Shown piece by piece: positions 57,292-64,000 of a DNA stretch of 64,000 nucleotides. The notes under the pieces are model-generated. The model was not told the DNA's origin. It did no database searches and saw nothing but the letters and a program-made list of their open reading frames with translations. This DNA is from Ottelia alismoides (Eukaryota; Streptophyta; Magnoliopsida; Alismatales; Hydrocharitaceae). Location of the stretch: NCBI GenBank assembly GCA_037367405.1, contig JAZKJV010000301.1, forward strand, positions 434,001-498,000, given 5' to 3'. Position 1 is the first letter of the stretch. Each line of letters opens with the position of its first letter. Both the position numbers and the translations under genes were made by a program.

Positions 57292-60200
57292 TGTAGAGAG
57301 AAAAGACTTGATTGATTAATGAGAGGCCCTTGGGTTCCTCCTATATAGGAGGGAAACCTATTGGGAAAATTACACGAAGAAGAAGACAAAATAAATATGT
57401 AATAAAAAACAAAAAGAAAGATAGGAAATATCTCAACAGTCTCCCTCAAGCTAGAGCATAGATATTGTTTAGGCTTAGCTTGAAACATCTTTGATAAGGT
57501 CCTCTGGCTAGGGCCTTAGTAAAAACATTTGCTGTCTGATCTCCAGAGCTGACATGAGTAGTGGCAATAAGATCCTTCTATATCATGTCACGAGTGTAGT
57601 GGCAATCCACTATGTGTTTGGTCCTCTCATGGAAAGCAGGGATGTTGGCAATGAAAAGAGCATCCTGATTGTCACATTGGAGGTGCATGGGAAGAGGCAC
57701 CTCTATAGTCAAGCTAGTAAGAACATCTCTGACCCACATCATCTCCGTGCTAGCTTGCGCCATGGCCATGTATTCTGACTCAACACTCGATATGGCAACC
57801 ATAGTCTGCTTCTTGCTCTTCCAAGAGACCAGGGAATTCCCTATGAACATGACGAAGCCTGAAGCAGGCTTTCTATCCTTTGGACACCCGACATAATTTG
57901 CATCTGCACTTGCTGTAATTGAAAGAGATGTATCTCTACTGAATAGAAGTTCCGTACCTGGTGAAGTCTTCAGATACCTCAAAATCATATGGACTGCATC
58001 CATATGTGCCCGTCTGGGCTGCTCCATAAACTGACTCACTTTGCTCATGGCAAAAGATATATCGGGCCTGGAAATAGTCACACATAGTAGCTTGCCAACA
58101 AGCTCCCTGTACCTCCTCTTATCGACCTCCTCAGTGTCATCATCATATAGCTTCTTGCTTGAGTCAATAGGAGTAGTAGCAGGTATGCAATTTGCCATGC
58201 CTATCTCTGAAAGAAGGCCTGTAACATACTTCCTCTGGGTCATCGCAAGACCTCGCTGGCTCCTGACAAACTCCAGTCCAGGGAAGTAGCATAAATTACC
58301 AAGGCCCTTGGTCACAAACTACCGATCTAGGAAGTCCTTGGCACTCTAAATACCCTGCTCATCATCCCCTGTAACAATAATATCATCAACATAAAAAGGA
58401 TGACAATAGTACCTCTTTGGGTCATGTGCACAAACAAAGAGTGATATGCAGTCGAACCTATAAATCCATGCTGCTCTATCAAGTTTGATAGCTTCTGAAA
58501 CCATGTCCTTGGCCTTTGCTTAAGGCTACAGATAGCCTTGTGAAACCTGCAAACCTTCTGACACTCCCCCTCAGTAGCAATCCCAGGTGGCTGCTGCATG
58601 TAGACTTCCTTCTGTAGATCACCATAGAGGAAGGCATTCTTCACATCAAGCTGGTAAAGGGGCCAATCTCGTGTCACATTAACAGATTGTAGAATGCACC
58701 GAGTAGAATGTCTGGCAACTGGAAAGAAAGTATCATGATAGTTCACCCCATATGTCTGGGTCAACCCACGTGAAATCTCGCGTTATAGCGATCCACACTG
58801 CCATCTGCATGGTGTTTCACAGTGAACACCCATTTGCATCCCACAATGAATACGTCAACTGGAGCAGAAACGAGAATCCACGTACCACGTGACTGTAACG
58901 CAACCATCTCCTCCATGGCTAATCTCCACTGACTGTCTTGAAGAGCCTCCTGATATGTCCGTGGTATCTCCACGTCTGATAGTGCCAAGGTAAACCTCAT
59001 GAAATCCTCTGATAGTTTGCTCAAGAAAACTTGGGCTACATGAGGATAAGTAGCACACCTACGTTTCTGTTTGCGCAGAGCAATCGACACATCAAGATCA
59101 TCTGCCAAGGATACCTGCTCATCATGTATGGAATCTTGCTGCACAGACATCTCAGTAATGCCATCAATAGAAACAATGTGCTCATTACATACTTGAGGCA
59201 TGCTGGATGATGGGCAAGGCCTGTGAGCATGGGGAATCGAGTGAGACCTGCGAGTAAAAACACGTGGCAAAAACTGAGTCACAGTATGAGGTGGAGGCAC
59301 ATGAGCAGGTGTAGAGACAGGAGTAGGTGTAGGTGGCGACGATGACAGTGGTTGTTGAGGAGGTGGTTGTAGAGCATGAGTAGAGGGATGTGGTGGTACG
59401 ATAGTAGGAGGTGGAGGTATATAGATCTCATCGTCAGAGTCGGACTGGTCTAGTCTGTCGCATGTAGGAGAAAATATATGTCAGACTTGAAGAAAACAAC
59501 GTCAGCATTGATAAAGTATTCCCGCTTAAGCGGATCAAATCAACGATATCCGTACTAGGTACGAGAGTAGCCGATAAAACGCACTTGACAGCTTTAGGAG
59601 AGAGCTTGTCATGACATGGAGAGATCATGAACAAAAGCAACTGAACCGAACACACAAGGTGTAAGAGAGAAAAGATCTTCCTCGAGAAACACAGTCGAGA
59701 AAGGAATCTTCTCTCCCAACACAGACGAAAGCATGCGGTTTACCTAATAGAAATCCGTGTGGACAACATCTCCCTAATATGCATAAGGAGCACAACTCTG
59801 TATCAACAATATTCGGGTCACATCAAGTAAGTGACGATGTTTGCGCTCGGCAACACCGTTATGTTGGGATGTATCGGCACGTGAGTTCTGGTGAACAATG
59901 TCAAGAGTAGGAAAGTCAAAAAGCTGTAAGGTGCGGAACTCCAAAGCATTATCAGAACGAATATATTTGACATTGGTAGAAAAATAGTCTTTATCTCATT
60001 AGTAAAAGATTTGGTCACATATCCAGTCTCAGACTTATTCTTCAATAAAAGACCAGAAATTCTAGAAAAATCATCGACAATAACAAGATAAAAATGGTGT
60101 CCTTGGTGATCAGGAACACGACTCGGACCGCAGATATCTAAATGATTAGCTCAAATAACTGAGAACTGTTCCGGCTCTGACGGGATGGAAAGGATGAACG

Positions 60201-61582
60201 GTGATGCCTCCCAAGCTGGCATGCCTCACAATGGAAGGAGGATCTTGTGGAAATACGTGGGAGAACATGACATAGCTTCTGCAGAGGAAGGTAACCAAAA
60301 TGAAGGTGCCATATATATGTTGAGACTGGTCCAGTAGGTATAGTAGAAATACCAAAATGAGGAGGTTGGACCAGTCTGTAGAGTCCCTGTTGCTCTTGGC
60401 CAGATCCAATCACCCTGCTCGTGAGTATGTCCTGAAACACAAGAGTCGAAGGGTTAAAGATGGCACGACAATGCATATCCTTAGTAATCTGAATGATGGA
60501 AAGTAAATTCATTTGAAAGTCAGGAGTATATAAAACATTCTTAAGATGTATTGACGATGTCAAATGCAACTCCCCTTGTCCTGTAATGGGTAAGTGGTCG
60601 CCATTGGCAATGACAACCCTTTTATCAGGTGGTATGGTCCTATAGGACTTCAATTGTACTCTGTCTCCACAAAGATGATGAGAAGCACCATAGTCCATAA
60701 TCCACTCTGTCATATCTGCACCATTACTACTCGCCAAAGCATAAGTAGCTGCGACTGCGATATCTGTAGTGGTGGTTCTTGCAACAAGAGTCATGATCTC
60801 TCGAATACGAGATACGAGAGACAATATCATCCAGGCGAGGATCGGCTTGGGGAGCAAGTGTATCTGAACAATCTGTTTTGCCGCGTGACCAGAGACGGGA
60901 TACCCATCCTTCTGATAGCATGTATCATCTGCATGTCCCGGTCGACAACAAAAGATGCAAGGGCATGCGGATGTCCATCGCCTCTGTCACATGGAATACA
61001 TCCTTTAGACTGGGTCGTCACTCCTCGGCCACGAGAAATGGCCATAGCAGACGCACGCTAAGGAGTGGCCGTAAGAGGCATGTTAATCCGACTGAGACGG
61101 CTATAGGCCTCCTCAATGGGAGTGCGTGCTGCATCATACTCTATATCAAGGCCGGCCATTAAAACTTTAACCATCATGGAGTTCCTATATGCCTTCTGCT
61201 GCTCAAGAGATGCCGTAATAGGCATATAGCCATGCAGTTTCTCAAACTTGCCACTGAGAGAACTGTAGTACACATACAGAGGACGACCATTCTGCTTGGT
61301 CTTGTAGATGTCAAAATGTAGATGAAGAATCTTGGCCTCATTTTTCGCTTGAGCATAGGTGGAAGCAAAAATGTCCCACATCGCCTTGGCGATGGGCTGG
61401 TTCAGAATATCATTGGCTCTCTCGGTGGTGCGGGTCCCACATAGCCAAACACACACATATGCGTCATCTTGCTTCCAAGAAGCATTTGCCCCATTTTTAT
61501 CCATTGGCTCTGGATCTGTCAGGATGTGCTCCTTGTTGTTGCACTGCATATGTTCGAGTATTTGGCTGTGCGCCATATGAGT
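57292..61582 (-). mobile_element. Antisense Ty1/copia relic, 3' LTR present, 5' LTR lost
   Basis: The 3' LTR is 57292-57438 (147 bp), on the minus strand starting TGTTGAGATATTTCC and ending CTCTCTACA, preceded by the polypurine tract GCTTGAGGGAGAC. Its size, layout and protein sequence make it a relative of the short-LTR element at 35310, but the LTR sequences are diverged. The gag end breaks off at about 61583, where an LTR fragment of a different family begins; no 5' LTR or target duplication can be found. Confidence 0.85.
57560..61576 (-). pseudogene. Copia gag-pol relic
   Basis: Minus strand, N to C. Gag 61576-61058 (NNKEHILTDPEPMDKNGANA, AMWDIFASTYAQAKNEAKIL). Protease 60857-60138: WIMDYGASHHLCGDR, with Tyr where the active-site DSGA has Ser. 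HFGYLPLQKLCHVL and CEACQLGRHHRSSFPS mark the integrase zinc region. Integrase core 60045-59434 is broken. The RT start is at 58900-58761 (VGCKWVFTVKHHADGS), RT 58764-58327 (VARHSTRCILQSVNVTRDWP, with the FYVDDIIVTGDD block reachable only by frameshift near 58370), then RNase H 58315-57578 (SWKSKKQTMVAISSVESEYM). It is not functional. Confidence 0.88.
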
Positions 61583-61838
61583 TGTAGGAGGGTAAATGGA
61601 TCTCTCCAGGATCCATTTACCCCATCCATATGTTTAGTCCCACATCTACAAATGGTGGGACTTGGAGGCTCTGTGGAGGCTATATAAGGATCCCCAGACT
61701 TCCTGTATCCATTGAGAAAAAGAAATGCAATATCCGCCCCTTTGAGGGCTTCTCCCTTGGTTTCATCTCGCTCCTTAGGGAGTAGGATTCCACGCTAAAA
61801 TCTCAGTTCTTCAAGTTTATCTTTTTTTTATTATAGGC
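61582..61838 (+). repeat. LTR fragment of the LARD family
   Basis: Aligns to the LTRs at 43606 and 46057 from about their base 30: GGGTAAATGGATCTCTCCAG, GATCCATTTACC, TAGTCCCACATCTAC, TATATAAGGATCCCC, CCCTTTGAGGGCTTCTCCC, CTCCTTAGGGAGTAGGATTC. The first 30 bases and the end are missing, so it is not a clean solo LTR. It meets the broken gag of the antisense copia relic exactly at its left edge. Confidence 0.8.
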
Positions 61839-62021
61839 TCTGTTTATATCCTACTATACCAGTATGAATAGCAATTATAGTGCTAATTATGAAGCTTCAA
61901 GAATGTGTTTGAATATATTGACTAGTATTTTATGCTTCTTAAATCACTATTAAGCAGGTTACAGCCATCTGCTACTCCAAACAGCAGAGCTCTTGAAGGG
62001 TTGCAGTATCTACAGCCATCT
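61839..62021. other. Intron 3, short unassigned stretch
   Basis: AT-rich, followed by AACAGCAGAGCTCTTGAAGG, a phrase repeated within the hairpin that follows. Confidence 0.4.
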
Positions 62022-62125
62022 GCAACTGCTATTGCCTTTTCTGCTGGTTGAAGCTCTTGAAGGGTTGCAGTATCTACTTTGACCCTTCAAGAGCTTCAAC
62101 CAGCAGAAAAGGCAATAGCAGTTGC
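62022..62125. repeat. Perfect 43-bp hairpin
   Basis: The arms 62022-62064 and 62083-62125 are exact inverse complements, starting GCAACTGCTATTGCC, with an 18-base loop. The surrounding 150 bp is rich in CAGCAG/CTGCTG. Exact pairing over 43 bp in otherwise decayed DNA suggests recent origin, either a young MITE core or a small-RNA precursor. There is no protein-coding content. Confidence 0.85.
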
Positions 62126-63239
62126 TGCTACAGCAGCAGCTACCTGGGACAGCAGGAAGCTTGTTTGTTGGAAGTTCTGTCGCAGCAGAGCTTTGCTGCA
62201 GATTTGAAGCAAAGAAGGGAGATTGGAGGTGGGAAGGGGAAACATATGGTTTATATAACAAAGTGAATGGCTTTGTTAATTGACTAGTGGTGGGAAGAAA
62301 AGGTTAAGTGGAGAGAATTGTAGAGCCAAGTGGATGGAGGAGAGCAAAATGGTTGTCTGCTGTAATTATACAGCAGACTGTTGTCTGGAATTGAAAAATA
62401 ATAATAAATTTTATTTTAGTTTATTTTTTTCTCCCTCAATTATTTGGAATATTAAAGTCACCCACATTCCCGCAGTGAATCTCAGATTCTGACGTACAAT
62501 ATCTCGTTTCGACAGTCTCTGAATGACGATCAAAATGAGTATAATATTTATATACTTCGGATCGAAGATGAATTCCCGGAATTTCCGAGATACGGTTTTG
62601 GTTTATGACTAAATTTCATGGTTTTAAATTATCAAATGACCTTTGATCGATGAAGGTCGATTCCGTTGATCTTATTTCATCGAGTCGGATTTTTGGTGGT
62701 CTCGGTTTATTTCGCGGTTTCCGAATTTGCGTTGCGGCTTTTTCAGGCACGCATTACGATGCGATTGATTTTTGATCGATTTCGCCCGAACGACTTTTGA
62801 TTCACGATCAATTGATCGATTTATGTTATTTAACATTGATTAGTAACTTTATTGAGTTATACGGACCCTAATCAGGTCGGGTTTAGGTTTGTGCATATCC
62901 GTATGTTACAATATCAACCAACATTTATGAATGAATGACATGAAAAGGCCCCATATCGCCAATATCACTCGATATTACGGTCCCATGTCAAAACCGAAAA
63001 ATCGCCGATATTTCGCGAAATATGAAACCCTGTTGACACATTAAGATAGCATTTGGACGGTGCAATGGGTTCTTATGTGACTGATTAGTGGATGCTGGGA
63101 TGATTTTTGAAACACTTCTATAATTATCCTACCTTGTTTACCATGCAAACATTGTTCTCTTTTACTTTTGTTTGGAATTTTGTGACTGATCTAATAAAAA
63201 AGACAGTCAGATCTTTCAACATGGATTTGATATGAATCC
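62126..63239. other. Intron 3, unassigned DNA
   Basis: Contains GAAAATCGC/GATATTTCGCG-type runs near 62960-63020 like the CGAAAT-rich MITE interior at 53629, but no terminal repeats. No gene was found. Confidence 0.4.
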
Positions 63240-63579
63240 ATGTAGCTGGATGCCCTGGATAATTGGACTAGTCAGGGTACTCTTTCCTCAAGATTCCCCC
63301 GCCTCTTTGCTTTGGCTGTAGATCGAGACATAAGAGTTTTCAACTGCTGTTTAGATAGCAACTGGATGCCCCCGTTTCCTGACAGACTTGTCAGATCAAC
63401 GTCTTGAAGATTTCCTTACCCTTCTTGAATCCATTAGACAGACTGAGAGACCGACTGAGGGCTGGGACCATTGGGTATGGGAAAGTAATTCTTTCTCAAT
63501 TAGCCACGCCTACAAAACCATCAACATACCCCCACAACCAAGGACAGATGCGCTGGTTCATGGCTGCAACTTAATTTAG
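63240..63579 (+). pseudogene. LINE fragment (region before the zf-RVT domain)
   Basis: Carries SRFPRLFALAVDRDI in one frame and then SDQRLEDFLTLLESIRQ, WDHWVWESNSFSISHAYKTI in the next. This is the segment seen in LINE B at about 54170-54400 and, inverted, in the LINE at 32817. It ends before the zinc-finger cysteines, where unrelated GC-rich sequence starts. Confidence 0.8.
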
Positions 63580-63638
63580 GAGTTAAAGATGCCGGGCAGA
63601 ATTGGATTCTTTATGTGGTTGCTACGAAGGAGGGTTTA

Positions 63639-64000
63639 GGGTGGTTGAGGGTGGTGGCGCAGCTGCTGTTGACGTCTCGACGTTGGGGAGCGGTGCGGGG
63701 GAGACGTCGGCTTCGACGCTTGGGTTGCATGGGGAGTTGGTGGGTGGGGAGCCTGTGCATGGGGAGGCGGTGCATGAGGTGCGGCAACGCGCTGGTGCTG
63801 ACCTCGTCGCGGCGGTGGGGCTGGTGCGGCGCCCTGGTGTGGCTTGGGATGTGGTACGATCCCACCTCATTGGCTTCTTGGGCTCTCGATTCACGAGGGA
63901 CTTCATAATACTGGATTCTTCACGTTGCTGCGTTCGTGGTCTTTCCCCGGAGCAACGGGAAAGACTCATCTGTAATGGCGGTTCCGAAGATGTGGTATGG
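63639..64000 (+). CDS. Open frame running off the right edge, unidentified
   Basis: One frame stays open from about 63639 to the last base without an ATG near its start. It reads TLGSGAGETSASTLGLHGEL, VHEVRQRAGADLVAAVGLVR and then FLGSRFTRDFIILDSSRCCV, RGLSPEQRERLICNGGSEDV. It is GC-rich, and the second half has a globular-protein look. It directly follows a LINE fragment and could be the start of another LINE's ORF1 or a captured gene. I do not recognise the family, and the true start and end cannot be fixed here. Confidence 0.3.

Larger units (their letters stand above)
51519..64000 (+). other. SecA1 intron 3 (more than 12.4 kb, open at right edge)
   Basis: Begins GTATGTAATG. No fourth SecA exon (expected to continue with a Q-N-M-T-like start and the LGFDYLRDN block) was recognised up to the window end. 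Contents are listed separately: nested LINEs, a MITE, an antisense copia relic, an LTR fragment, a hairpin and further LINE pieces. Confidence 0.75.

Noticed and set aside
1..64000. CRISPR arrays, bacterial operons, organelle inserts, tRNA or rRNA genes
   Set aside because: No regularly spaced identical repeats, no bacterial-style gene clusters, and no tRNA cloverleaf or rRNA sequence noticed by eye. SecA here is the nuclear plastid-type gene with introns, not a bacterial contaminant. A tRNA scan was not possible.

Overview
This window is nuclear DNA of a flowering plant. It holds two recognisable single-copy nuclear genes for chloroplast proteins. One is red chlorophyll catabolite reductase (RCCR/ACD2), complete in two exons at 2451-3438. 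The other is the plastid preprotein translocase ATPase SecA1, whose first three exons lie at 24557-24967, 31745-31817 and 51312-51518; the rest of the gene runs past the right edge. GC-rich first exons set in AT-rich DNA fit a monocot or monocot-like genome, but that is only an inference.

Nearly everything else is mobile DNA. Left part (1-17100): small DNA transposons and relics. These include a PPR gene scrap; a 543-bp Mutator-type MITE with a perfect 9-bp target duplication about 100 bp upstream of RCCR; a related solo TIR at about 736; a 2.06-kb Pack-MULE (5775-7834, 9-bp TSD) carrying exons and introns of a DUF632 (NRG2-like) gene; copia and gypsy relics; a second MULE-like element (10698-11876); and two Tourist-like MITEs back to back (14370-15152). 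A Ty1/copia element with 1.1-kb LTRs and TSD TTAAG (17122-23883) lies just upstream of SecA1.

From 24557 to the right edge the window is SecA1 transcription unit. Intron 1 (6.8 kb) holds LINE debris, a dead MuDR-type transposase and an 845-bp hAT-type element with an 8-bp TSD. Intron 2 (19.5 kb) holds a 5'-truncated LINE with a 13-bp TSD, a short-LTR copia element interrupted by a 604-bp hAT-like element, a 2.76-kb non-autonomous LTR element (LARD-like, TSD GTATG), and a long, decayed antisense LINE. Intron 3 (more than 12 kb, open at the edge) holds a four-level nest: a 218-bp MITE (8-bp TSD) in LINE B (17-bp TSD) in LINE A, in the intron. LINE A's 3' end abuts an antisense copia relic, which in turn is joined to an LTR fragment of the LARD family. 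A perfect 43-bp hairpin and more LINE sequence follow.

For SecA1 to be made, splicing has to remove about 26 kb of transposons between exons that total only 691 nt in this window. No tRNA, rRNA, organelle insert, CRISPR or prokaryotic feature was seen.
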